DNA of 9,369 bases from Gemmatimonadota bacterium (GCA_031127185.1 JARIET010000092.1:1-9369); one strand, 5' to 3'. Shown: positions 1 to 5,905, numbered from the stretch's first letter. Notes: generated by a model from the letters alone, not told the origin. Program-made: numbers and translations.

Positions 1-12
1 CTCTCTCAAAGA

Positions 13-1086
13 ATGTTCTCCACCTGCATTTTCTGCAACAAGCCACTCGGCAGCAACGAGGCCCTTGAGGCATTCCCGGTCGGCCAGCGCATCGCCTTTG
101 ACGCTGCGCGCGGTCGTCTGTGGGTGGTCTGTCGGGCCTGCGAGCGCTGGAACCTCTCTCCGGTCGATGAGCGTTGGGAGGCCATCGAGCAGGCCGAGCG
201 CCTTTATCGCGATACGCGCACCCGAGTCTCCACCGACAACATCGGTCTCGCAAAACTCAAAAGCGGGGCAACGCTCGTGCGCATTGGCGAGCCGCAGCGT
301 CCCGAGTTCGCGGCTTGGCGGTACGGTGACCAGTTCGGGCGCCGGCGCACGCGCGCGCTCTGGTTGGCCGGAGGCGGGGTCGCGGCGGTGGGCGCGGTGG
401 TGGTGGGTGGGTCGATTGCCGGTGCGAGCATCGGGGCATTCGGGTGGATGATCGCGCAAGCGGGTCGCGCGATGGTGCATGGGCGGCCCGACGCGGTCGT
501 CGCGAAGATCAAGGACGATGCGCGCAGCGTGATCGAAGTGCGCCGTCGCCACTTGGCCGAGTCGTCCATCTCTCGCGCCGAGGATGGCACACTCGCGCTC
601 GACCTTCGCTTCAAGAATGGGCAGCGTCGCTACACCGGGGCGGACGCTGAACGTGTGGCGTCGATTGTGATCCCGAAGGTCAACCGCTTTGGCGGGAAGA
701 AGAGCGATGTGGCGGACGCAGTGACGGCGATCGAAAGCCTCGGCAGTTCAGAGCGATTCCTCGCATACCTAAGCGATGTTGCGCCAAGTCAGATGAGATC
801 GATGACCGTGGGCGTGTCGGAAAGAAAGGCGAAGGCGCGCCACACGGAGTTCAACAAGTACGGACTCTACAGCCTCCCGGCGAACTATCGGTTGGCCCTC
901 GAAATGGCATTACACGAGGAGTCGGAGCGGCGCGCGCTTGAGGGCGAACTCGATGAACTGGAACGCGCCTGGCAGGACGCCGAAGAAATTGCCGGGATCG
1001 CCGATAACCTTCTCGTGCCGGAATCAGTGGACGCGCAGTTCGAACGCATGAAGAGGGCGGACAAACGGCTGAGGAGCGAAGGCTGA
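13..1086 (+). CDS. Uncharacterised double-CxxC, membrane-anchored protein
   Basis: A 357-residue protein of unknown function. The N-terminus carries two Cys pairs, CIFC (residues 5-8) and CRAC (40-43), which suggests a split zinc ribbon. A charged linker follows, containing STDNIGLAKL (about 73-82) and RPEFAAWRYGDQFGRRR (about 96-112). A Gly/Ala/Val-rich hydrophobic stretch (about 115-148) should form one transmembrane helix or hairpin. The remainder is soluble and ends in a highly charged helical, possibly coiled-coil segment (about 285-335). The positive cluster before the membrane stretch favours a cytoplasmic zinc ribbon. The frame is open to the window edge, but ATG at 13 is the natural start because MFSTCIFCN opens the Cys domain directly; only a weak AAAGA lies upstream. 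I recall similar hypothetical proteins from Gemmatimonadota and myxobacteria but no assigned role. It is convergent with the next gene and shares no operon with it within the window. Confidence 0.85.
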   Translation: MFSTCIFCNKPLGSNEALEAFPVGQRIAFDAARGRLWVVCRACERWNLSPVDERWEAIEQAERLYRDTRTRVSTDNIGLAKLKSGATLVRIGEPQRPEFAAWRYGDQFGRRRTRALWLAGGGVAAVGAVVVGGSIAGASIGAFGWMIAQAGRAMVHGRPDAVVAKIKDDARSVIEVRRRHLAESSISRAEDGTLALDLRFKNGQRRYTGADAERVASIVIPKVNRFGGKKSDVADAVTAIESLGSSERFLAYLSDVAPSQMRSMTVGVSERKAKARHTEFNKYGLYSLPANYRLALEMALHEESERRALEGELDELERAWQDAEEIAGIADNLLVPESVDAQFERMKRADKRLRSEG

Positions 1087-1096
1087 TCGTCGATCA
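1084..1096. repeat. Perfect 13-base palindrome holding both convergent stop codons
   Basis: The bases TGATCGTCGATCA form a perfect inverted repeat (6-base arms, one central base). The TGA at the left end is the stop of the rightward double-CxxC gene. The TGA read on the other strand at the right end is the stop of the leftward cyclodeaminase gene. In RNA it could form only a 5-bp stem with a 3-base loop and has no T tract, so it is not a convincing terminator. It may simply be a compact way of ending two convergent genes, or chance. Confidence 0.5.
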
Positions 1097-2077
1097 CCCG
1101 GCGAGGTTCACTGTCGTGCCGACGCCACGCTCTACTGCCCGCCGATAGACGACGGCTGCGCTCGCGACATCCTGGATTGCGGTACCGGTACTGTCGAAGA
1201 TGATCGTCCGGCCTGAGTCGCGCGGATTGATCGCAGTGCCGGCCACAATTGCCGCAAGCTCGGCGTGCACGTCTGTCGCCGTCATAAGACCTGCGGCAAT
1301 GGCATAACGCAGGTCGCCAAACGCGGCGCACTGCGCCGTTGAGTCGGTGACGACGAGGCCCGAGGCGAGCAGCTGCGGGTCGAGCTCCTGCTTTTCGTCA
1401 CTGTCGGCACCCACGCCCGCAACAAACGTCCCGGGTTTGATGTTCTCAACGCCGATGAATGCCGTACGTGACGGTGTGCAGGTGACGACGATGTCCGAGT
1501 CGCGTGCCGCAACCCGCAAGTCAGTCACCGGCTCCATTGCGGCGCCGATGGCGTCGCCCAGCTCATCGGCCAGACGAACGGCAGCCGACGGGTCGGAATC
1601 GTAGAGACGAAAGGCGCGAATCTCTCGCACGCCTGCGAGCGCGCGTACATGCGCCCGTCCCTGCAGTCCGCATCCGACGATGGTGACTGTGTGCGCATCA
1701 TCGCGCGAGAGGTACTTCGCGGCCACTGCGGTTGCTGCGGCGGTGCGGAGGATGGTGATCTCAATCGAGTCCATCACGGCGAGCGGCGTGCCAAACTCGG
1801 CGTCACACAACATCAGCGCTCCCTGAATGCGCGGCAACCCGGCTGCTGGATTGCCGAAGAAGTTGCCGTTCACCTTCGCGGCGAACCATGGACGGTCGGT
1901 GACCATCGAAGCCGCCTTCAAGTGGAAGGCGCCTCCCGCAACGTGGTGGCCAAGCGCCCCGGAGGGCGGCGCCTGCCCCAGTCCCTGCGCGCGAAAGCCA
2001 CCTTCGACAGCAGCCAGGCAATCAGCCGCGGAGAGCAGGCTGGCGACGTCGGAGCGAGTGAGGATGCGGGTGCCCAT
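1094..2077 (-). CDS. Ornithine cyclodeaminase / mu-crystallin family NAD(P)-dependent protein
   Basis: At 327 residues this has the normal length for the ornithine cyclodeaminase/mu-crystallin superfamily. Members include ornithine and alanine cyclodehydrogenases and ketimine reductases acting on amino or imino acids in the cytoplasm. Family landmarks are in order: FHLKAA (Lys54), AAKVNGNFFGNP (Lys68), the substrate-arm segment ILRTAAATAVAAKYL (Arg111), the dinucleotide loop GCGLQG (135-140), and GADSDEKQEL (Asp225), which aligns with the catalytic Asp region of ornithine cyclodeaminase. DSTGTAIQDVASAAVVY follows near the C-terminus. The true substrate cannot be told from sequence. The ATG at 2077-2075 is preceded by AAGAAGG (bases 2087-2081), spaced only 3 bases. 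A poor promoter candidate (TGTATC-17-TATCAT on the minus strand, 2124-2096) lies inside the same dyads that cover the chrB promoter, so both genes could share a regulator. Confidence 0.9.
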   Translation of the reverse strand: MGTRILTRSDVASLLSAADCLAAVEGGFRAQGLGQAPPSGALGHHVAGGAFHLKAASMVTDRPWFAAKVNGNFFGNPAAGLPRIQGALMLCDAEFGTPLAVMDSIEITILRTAAATAVAAKYLSRDDAHTVTIVGCGLQGRAHVRALAGVREIRAFRLYDSDPSAAVRLADELGDAIGAAMEPVTDLRVAARDSDIVVTCTPSRTAFIGVENIKPGTFVAGVGADSDEKQELDPQLLASGLVVTDSTAQCAAFGDLRYAIAAGLMTATDVHAELAAIVAGTAINPRDSGRTIIFDSTGTAIQDVASAAVVYRRAVERGVGTTVNLAG

Positions 2078-2105
2078 TGACCTTCTTTCGTGGGAATGAT
2101 ACAGT
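2077..2105 (+). promoter_or_regulatory. Sigma70-like promoter for chrB, predicted leaderless
   Basis: A -35 box TTGACC (2077-2082) and a -10 box TACAGT (2100-2105) are separated by exactly 17 bases. Transcription would begin about 7-8 bases after the -10 box, at 2112-2113, which is the A of the chrB ATG. No Shine-Dalgarno precedes that ATG. The sequence therefore suggests a leaderless or near-leaderless mRNA. The -35 box overlaps the start codon of the divergent cyclodeaminase gene. The call rests on consensus match only. Confidence 0.55.
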
Positions 2106-2132
2106 TGTATCCATGATAGATACAGAGGTATC
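2098..2132. promoter_or_regulatory. Two tandem GATAC dyads, likely operator for chrB and divergent gene
   Basis: Dyad 1 is GATACAGTTGTATC (2098-2111), with perfect 6-base arms around a 2-base centre. Dyad 2 is GATACAGAGGTATC (2119-2132), with perfect 5-base arms around a 4-base centre. The two share eight of their first nine bases (GATACAG plus later matches) and their centres are 21 bases apart, about two helical turns. The inner half-sites also form a looser dyad, TGTATC-7-GATACA. Dyad 1 covers the chrB -10 box, and dyad 2 lies just inside the chrB coding start. Such placement suits a dimeric repressor binding twice on one DNA face. The regulator is not identified; ChrB itself is a candidate because some ChrB proteins regulate chromate operons. 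Confidence 0.6.
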
Positions 2133-2874
2133 GTCGGCGCAACCTCCCTGGCTGCTCCTCCTGCACCGGCTCCCGCCGGAGCCGGCCTACCTGCGGGTCA
2201 AGGTCCGGCGGCGACTGCAGAAGGTCGGGGCGGTGCTCGTGAAGAACTCCGTCTATGTGCTGCCGAACCGCGAGGAGACACTGGAGGATCTCCTCTGGGT
2301 GACGCGCGAGATCGAATCCGAAGGGGGCGAAGCCATGGTGTGCGAGGCATCGTTTGTCGCCGGCGTCAGCAACGCCGAGCTCGCAACGCTTTTTGAGCGG
2401 CCGCGTGAGGCAGGATCGGGGCCGGCGGGTGCTGTCGATCGTATCGAACCGGGCAGCATCTGGGTCACGCGGCAAGGAGTGTTTGTCGATCGTATTGCCA
2501 GCGCATGGCTCATCCGCCGCTTCATCGATCATGGGGCACGCTTCAAGTTTGTCCCCGCCCGTGGCTACCAACCCGCCGCCGGTGAACTCAGGTTCGACAT
2601 GTTCGAGGGCGAGTTCACGCACGACGGGGACCGCTGCACCTTCGAGGTGCTGCAGGAACGCTTCGTTCCGAAAGACCGCGCGTTGCGCGCCGTGGCCGAA
2701 CTGGTGCACGACATCGACTGCAAGGACGAGAAGTTCGGTCGTGCGGAGGTGGCTGGGTTGGCCATGATGATGCAGGGGCTCAAGCGCACGGTGGACGACG
2801 ATGCCACGCGCATTGCACGCGGTGCCGAGCTCCTCGATGCGCTGTATGAAGAGATGAAACGGAGTCGCGCATGA
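2113..2874 (+). CDS. chrB: ChrB-type chromate resistance / regulatory protein
   Basis: A 253-residue two-domain protein matching the ChrB layout. The N-terminal domain starts WLLLLHRLP (13-21) and continues through VKVRRRLQKVGAVLVKNSVY (29-48) and LP. The C-terminal domain opens IWVTRQGVFVDRIASAWLI (116-134) followed by RRFID, then FDMFEGEFTHDGD and the segment around LVHDIDCKDEKFGR. ChrB proteins are associated with chromate resistance, and at least one is described as a chromate-responsive regulator of its operon. The chosen ATG at 2113 starts the protein 12 residues before the N-terminal domain. An in-frame TTG at 2077 would add 12 residues but coincides with the -35 box. The stop overlaps the next start (ATGA). 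No chrA transporter lies in this window, so a direct chromate-efflux role is not supported here. The N-terminal domain looks like a Cas2/PaaX-type ferredoxin-like fold (inference). Confidence 0.85.
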   Translation: MIDTEVSSAQPPWLLLLHRLPPEPAYLRVKVRRRLQKVGAVLVKNSVYVLPNREETLEDLLWVTREIESEGGEAMVCEASFVAGVSNAELATLFERPREAGSGPAGAVDRIEPGSIWVTRQGVFVDRIASAWLIRRFIDHGARFKFVPARGYQPAAGELRFDMFEGEFTHDGDRCTFEVLQERFVPKDRALRAVAELVHDIDCKDEKFGRAEVAGLAMMMQGLKRTVDDDATRIARGAELLDALYEEMKRSRA

Positions 2875-3317
2875 TCGACCTTCCACCGCCGCACGTGCAG
2901 CAAGCGCAGGCTGATTCACAGACCGTCGTCTTCGTGTGCGAGCACGGCACCGTCAAGAGCGTGCTGGCTCTGGCATGGTTTCGGAAGTACGCCGCTGAGC
3001 GCGGACTCAGGGTGCGCGCGGTATCGCGCGGCACGGCACTCGACCCGGCCATTCCTGCGCCAGTGATGGCGGGAATGCAGCGCGATGGCATTTCGCCGGG
3101 TGCGTTCACACCGACGCTTCTCAGCGATCTCGACATTGCCAAGGCCGCACTCGTTGTCTCCTTCGACAACCCAGACGCACAGTCGCGCGCTGCGGGGCGC
3201 GCGAAATCCAATGCCTGGGACACGTTGCCGGCCGTCAGCACGGACTATCGGGTGGCGTCGGATACCATCCGGGCCCGGGTCAAGCGCCTCGTCGACTCAT
3301 TGGCAGCGAAACGCTAG
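2871..3317 (+). CDS. Low-molecular-weight phosphatase / ArsC-like protein with Lys in the P-loop
   Basis: A 148-residue protein with the shape of the low-molecular-weight tyrosine phosphatase/thioredoxin-type arsenate reductase family. After a short leader comes strand VVFVCEHGTVKSVLALAWF (19-37). This occupies the place of the CX5R-S phosphate loop but reads Cys23-EHGTV-Lys29-Ser30, so Lys replaces the catalytic Arg. Later landmarks are AVSRGTALDP (50-59), ALVVSFDNP (93-101) and WDTLPAVSTDY (116-126), followed by a C-terminal helix IRARVKRLVDSL. The usual DP general-acid motif after the Trp is not evident. I recall other proteins with a CEHG-xx-KS loop annotated as phosphatase or arsenate reductase, so this looks like a real subfamily whose activity is uncertain. 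The ATGA overlap with chrB indicates translational coupling and a shared role, plausibly in oxyanion stress. Confidence 0.85.
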   Translation: MIDLPPPHVQQAQADSQTVVFVCEHGTVKSVLALAWFRKYAAERGLRVRAVSRGTALDPAIPAPVMAGMQRDGISPGAFTPTLLSDLDIAKAALVVSFDNPDAQSRAAGRAKSNAWDTLPAVSTDYRVASDTIRARVKRLVDSLAAKR

Positions 3318-3370
3318 GGGCGTTACCGCTCCCCGCGACTATCTTTCGCTCATCCCAACCTGAGCGACCC

Positions 3371-3559
3371 GTGGCCAAACCGAACTTTGGATTCCAGAAG
3401 CGCCAGCGCGAGCAGGCCAAGGAGCGCAAGAAGCAGGAGAAGGCCGCGCGGAAGGCTGAGCGCGCGGCGGAACAGGGCCCAGATGCCCTGATGGATCAGG
3501 CCGCGACTGCCGATGGCGGGCAGGCTGACGACCCCGCATCGGGCGATCAGCAGGCCTGA
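3371..3559 (+). CDS. Small Lys/Arg/Glu/Ala-rich protein
   Basis: A 62-residue protein starting at GTG, MAKPNFGFQKRQREQAKERK, then KQEKAARKAERAAEQ. It turns acidic near the C-terminus (DGGQADDPASGDQQA). The first half is very basic and probably a single helix; there are no Cys residues, membrane segment or signal peptide. Many proteobacteria have short proteins beginning MA-[RK]-PN-x-x-F-x-KRQ-[RK]-E, and I believe this belongs with them. Their function is unknown to me; nucleic-acid or ribosome association is only a guess from charge. No Shine-Dalgarno precedes the GTG. A TATCTT (3340-3345) could be a -10 box but has no matching -35. The 53-base gap to the phosphatase-like gene suggests separate expression. 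Confidence 0.75.
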   Translation: MAKPNFGFQKRQREQAKERKKQEKAARKAERAAEQGPDALMDQAATADGGQADDPASGDQQA

Positions 3560-3623
3560 CCTCTGGCGGATCGAAAGTCGGCCGGTCGATAGTCATCGGT
3601 CACCCGCGGGGTAGCAAGAAGGG

Positions 3624-4145
3624 ATGATCGCATCCGCGCATGTCGCTGCCGGCGCGTTGGTCGGCGTCATCGCCACCCGAGCGTGGTCGGCCGGGACGGC
3701 GGTCTGCATCGCCATCGCCATTCTGCTCGGGCTCGGGTCACATATGGTGATGGATGCGATTCCGCACAGCGAGTACATGTTCATGTCGCTGGACCACGCC
3801 GTGCAGGTGGCAATTGTCGAAGCCATTCTCGCCTGCGGAATCGTCTGGCTCGTGCTCCGTCGGCGCGTCGGGCGCGAATCGATTCTCCCCGTCGTCGCCG
3901 GAATCGTCGCCGCGATGCTTCCGGACCTCCAGTTCGTATCGCAGGTGACGGCCCTGCCTGCGGCGACTGAGCTCTCGAATGCTGGCGACGTCTTTCACAT
4001 CCTCCATGCGAACACAAAAGCTCCGCCGAACGCTGGCGCGATTGGGGAGTTGGCGCTGGCCGCGCTGCTGCTCTTTGTGGCTGCGAGGTTCGCGTGGCGT
4101 CGCGGCGAACCAACGCCGATCAAGGCGGAAGCAACGCCGAGTTGA
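3624..4145 (+). CDS. Small integral membrane protein, YdjM/DUF457-like putative metal-dependent hydrolase
   Basis: A 173-residue protein with about four hydrophobic segments (roughly 22-42, 58-78, 87-100, 140-158). Conserved-looking polar residues sit where membrane-bound metal hydrolases of the YdjM/DUF457 kind have them: His6 in MIASAHVAAGALVG, His40/Asp44/His48 in GSHMVMDAIPHSEY (38-51), Asp101 in MLPDLQF (98-104), and His125/His128 in DVFHILHAN. This pattern fits a metal site near the membrane, but no substrate is known. The ATG at 3624 directly abuts AAGAAGGG with no spacer, which is unusual; no better in-frame start is evident. Its last 26 bases overlap the 3' end of the opposite-strand exported protein gene. 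Family assignment is from motif pattern only. Confidence 0.75.
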   Translation: MIASAHVAAGALVGVIATRAWSAGTAVCIAIAILLGLGSHMVMDAIPHSEYMFMSLDHAVQVAIVEAILACGIVWLVLRRRVGRESILPVVAGIVAAMLPDLQFVSQVTALPAATELSNAGDVFHILHANTKAPPNAGAIGELALAALLLFVAARFAWRRGEPTPIKAEATPS

Positions 4146-5250
4146 GCAGGGTGCCGTAACTGGTCAGGCGTCCCGCAGTTTGCAGATCGACAAATCCCGA
4201 GAGCTGCTGCACAATCGGCACAGCGTGGTATCCGGGCGCCGCACTCGGGTGTCCGTTGGCACAGACGAAACAGCTGCGGATGAACACGGCGTTGGGCGCA
4301 AGGGGAAATCGCGCGACGCTCGCGGCGAACGCGGCAAATCCGCCGTCGCGAAACAGGTACTGTTCCACATTCGACGTGTAAAACGCCGACAGTTGCTGAT
4401 TGTTCTGGCGCAACCAGCTTGCGATGCCGCTGAGCGCGCGGTCGCCGCCGAAATCGCCAACGACGGGAATCAACAGATTCCGGTCTTCGAGCGACTTCAC
4501 GACCCGAAACAGGGCCTCGCTCGCCAGAAAGCTCGCCTGACTACCCTCACGATCCCGCTCGGTCGCCAGCCGACGATAATCGGGATAGTACGGTTGCGGC
4601 GCGCGGCCAAAGGTGTTGAAGCGAAGGCGCGGCCCCGCCTGAATGAAGACCGTGTGAAATCGGGTGATCGTGGCGATGTCACTTGCAGACAGCGGCACAT
4701 GTCCGGCGCGAATGCGTGCCAGCACACGCGCTCGTGTGCGCGCGGCAGTCGCGCTGTCCGGCCGAGCGCGCTCTGCGGCCGCAATGAGCGAATCGATTGA
4801 TCGCGCACTCCACCCCGCGGTGTCGGCGGGTGGCGAGCGCCCAAACAACAGCGAGAGATAGTCCACGCGCCCGCGCGACTCCGCAAGGATTGCCTTGAAG
4901 AGCAGGTGCTCCAGCAGGTTGTCGCGCCGAATATCCACGATGAACGCCACGGCGGGCCGGATGGCCGCGATATAGGAAAAGTTCTGCTCTGGCCCAACCC
5001 CGATATAGGCACCACCGGTCACGCGTGCTTTGCGGAGTGCGCTCACCGGAATGAGATACGAATCCTCATTGGAGATGAGGTTGTCCGTATCAAAGAACCC
5101 GCCGTCTTCCGAGAAGCGCGCGACAAGTGCAGCAAAAGCCGAGTCACTCAGCGAGCGCGGACCCTGGGCAAAGGCCGGCAACGCAACAAGGGCGCCGGCG
5201 CATGCGATGGTGCAGAGCCACGTTCGAAACGTGCGGGAGACTGCTTTCAC
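4120..5250 (-). CDS. Exported protein with a methyltransferase-like Rossmann motif (LIC_10091-like)
   Basis: Read from GTG at 5250-5248 the protein has 376 residues. It starts MKAVSRTFRTWL, followed by a hydrophobic run ending LPAFA, with a type I signal peptidase site A28|Q29; no lipobox is seen. The mature protein begins with the striking block RFSEDGGFFDTDNLISNE (45-62). Then comes YIGVGPEQNFSYIAAIRPAV (82-101) leading to FIVDIRRDN (103-111), which resembles SAM-methyltransferase motif I plus the following acidic strand end. These blocks resemble proteins I remember as the LIC_10091 type, with no known activity. A later Cys pair (CFVC) occurs near the C-terminus. An upstream ATG at 5295 in the same frame is less likely: GTG at 5250 puts the signal peptide at the N-terminus and follows the upstream stop by one base (TGACGTG), indicating coupling to the acetyltransferase gene. 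Confidence 0.85.
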   Translation of the reverse strand: MKAVSRTFRTWLCTIACAGALVALPAFAQGPRSLSDSAFAALVARFSEDGGFFDTDNLISNEDSYLIPVSALRKARVTGGAYIGVGPEQNFSYIAAIRPAVAFIVDIRRDNLLEHLLFKAILAESRGRVDYLSLLFGRSPPADTAGWSARSIDSLIAAAERARPDSATAARTRARVLARIRAGHVPLSASDIATITRFHTVFIQAGPRLRFNTFGRAPQPYYPDYRRLATERDREGSQASFLASEALFRVVKSLEDRNLLIPVVGDFGGDRALSGIASWLRQNNQQLSAFYTSNVEQYLFRDGGFAAFAASVARFPLAPNAVFIRSCFVCANGHPSAAPGYHAVPIVQQLSGFVDLQTAGRLTSYGTLLNSALLPP

Positions 5251-5251
5251 G

Positions 5252-5845
5252 TCAGGCACCGCGCGCCAATCGCGCCTCGAGGTTCCGGCGGGCATCCCGC
5301 CACTCAGCCTTCAGAATGCTGTACAGGTACGAATCGCGCGCGGTGCCGTCACGGCGGGCCTGGTGGTGGCGGAGCACCCCATCGAGCCGGGCACCGAGTG
5401 CGGCAATGGCCCGTTGCGACCTGAAGTTGAAGTTGTCGGTCCGGAATCCGACCACAGCGCAGCCGAGCGAGTCGAACGCGTGCTGAAGGAGCAACAGTTT
5501 GCAGGCGACGTTCACGTGCGTCCGTTGCCAGCTCGCTCCGTACCAGGTGTAGCCGATCTCCACCCGGTCAATGGACGCGACGATGTCATGGTACCGGGTC
5601 GAACCGACAATGGTATCCGTCGCGAGGTCACGAACGACCCACGGCAGCATATGCCCGGCGGTCTGTCCGGCCAGAGCATCGGCGATGTACTTGGAGGTCT
5701 GCGCCGGTTCGGGCACACTGGTGAACCAGAGTTCCCAGAGTTTTCCGTCAGCCGCCGCCGTGGCGAGTGATGCCTCGTGCGTGACGGACAGTGGTTCCAG
5801 GCGGACGCCGCTGCCCTCGAGTGTAACCGGAACGGGGTGGATCAC
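5252..5845 (-). CDS. GNAT family N-acetyltransferase, RimJ/RimL type
   Basis: A 197-residue protein typical of RimJ/RimL-like GNAT enzymes (Acetyltransf_3 type), which transfer acetyl from acetyl-CoA to an amine of a protein N-terminus or small molecule in the cytoplasm. Landmarks are GVRLEPLSVTHEASL (13-27), WVVRDLATDTIVGSTRYHDI (69-88), VEIGYTWYGASWQRTHVNVA (95-114), the helix KLLLLQHAFDSLG, and FRTDNFNFRSQRAIAALGA (134-152). In the acetyl-CoA loop the usual QRTGVN-like sequence reads QRTHVN, so His110 replaces the common Gly. The GTG start has GAGG six bases upstream on the minus strand. The gene is divergent from the kinase gene (60-base gap) and first in a pair with the exported protein. 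Substrate unknown. Confidence 0.88.
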   Translation of the reverse strand: MIHPVPVTLEGSGVRLEPLSVTHEASLATAAADGKLWELWFTSVPEPAQTSKYIADALAGQTAGHMLPWVVRDLATDTIVGSTRYHDIVASIDRVEIGYTWYGASWQRTHVNVACKLLLLQHAFDSLGCAVVGFRTDNFNFRSQRAIAALGARLDGVLRHHQARRDGTARDSYLYSILKAEWRDARRNLEARLARGA

Positions 5846-5861
5846 CGTAGGCCTCGTGGTG

Positions 5862-5870
5862 TGTTACGAT
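5862..5870 (+). promoter_or_regulatory. Possible extended -10 promoter element for the kinase gene
   Basis: TGTTACGAT gives a TG-n-TACGAT extended -10 box in the gap before the kinase gene. No good -35 box is visible 16-18 bases upstream. Transcription from it would give a leader of about 29 bases with no Shine-Dalgarno before the GTG at 5906. A second, weaker -10-like TATCTA (5894-5899) would give a leaderless message. Neither is strong. Confidence 0.3.
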
Positions 5871-5905
5871 ACCAACTGTCCAACACTGCCATCTATCTAA
5901 TAGTT

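Noticed and set aside
2077..2112. Upstream TTG start adding 12 residues to ChrB.
   Set aside because: The TTG coincides with the -35 box of a well-spaced promoter and with the divergent gene's start codon; ATG at 2113 fits the family N-terminus.
2149..2340. The ChrB N-terminal segment (WLLLLHRLP ... VRRRLQKVGAVLVKNSVYVLP) looks like a Cas2 protein.
   Set aside because: The resemblance is probably fold-level (ferredoxin-like, also in PaaX). The segment is joined to a ChrB C-terminal domain, and no CRISPR repeats or other cas genes are present.
3570..3597. Imperfect direct repeat TCGAAAGTC / TCGATAGTC in the gap before the membrane protein gene.
   Set aside because: Only two short copies, with no clear link to a promoter; compatible with chance.
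3979..4800. Long rightward ORF antisense to the exported protein.
   Set aside because: It is a shadow typical of high-GC DNA; the opposite frame has a signal peptide, conserved blocks and coupling to its neighbour.
5251..5295. Longer ATG start for the exported protein.
   Set aside because: It would put 15 extra charged residues before the signal peptide and overlap the acetyltransferase 3' end; GTG at 5250 follows the stop by one base.
5777..5905. Longer N-terminus of the kinase.
   Set aside because: These 43 codons lie partly antisense to the acetyltransferase gene, show no kinase-like sequence, and GTG at 5906 gives the usual short leader before the kinase domain.
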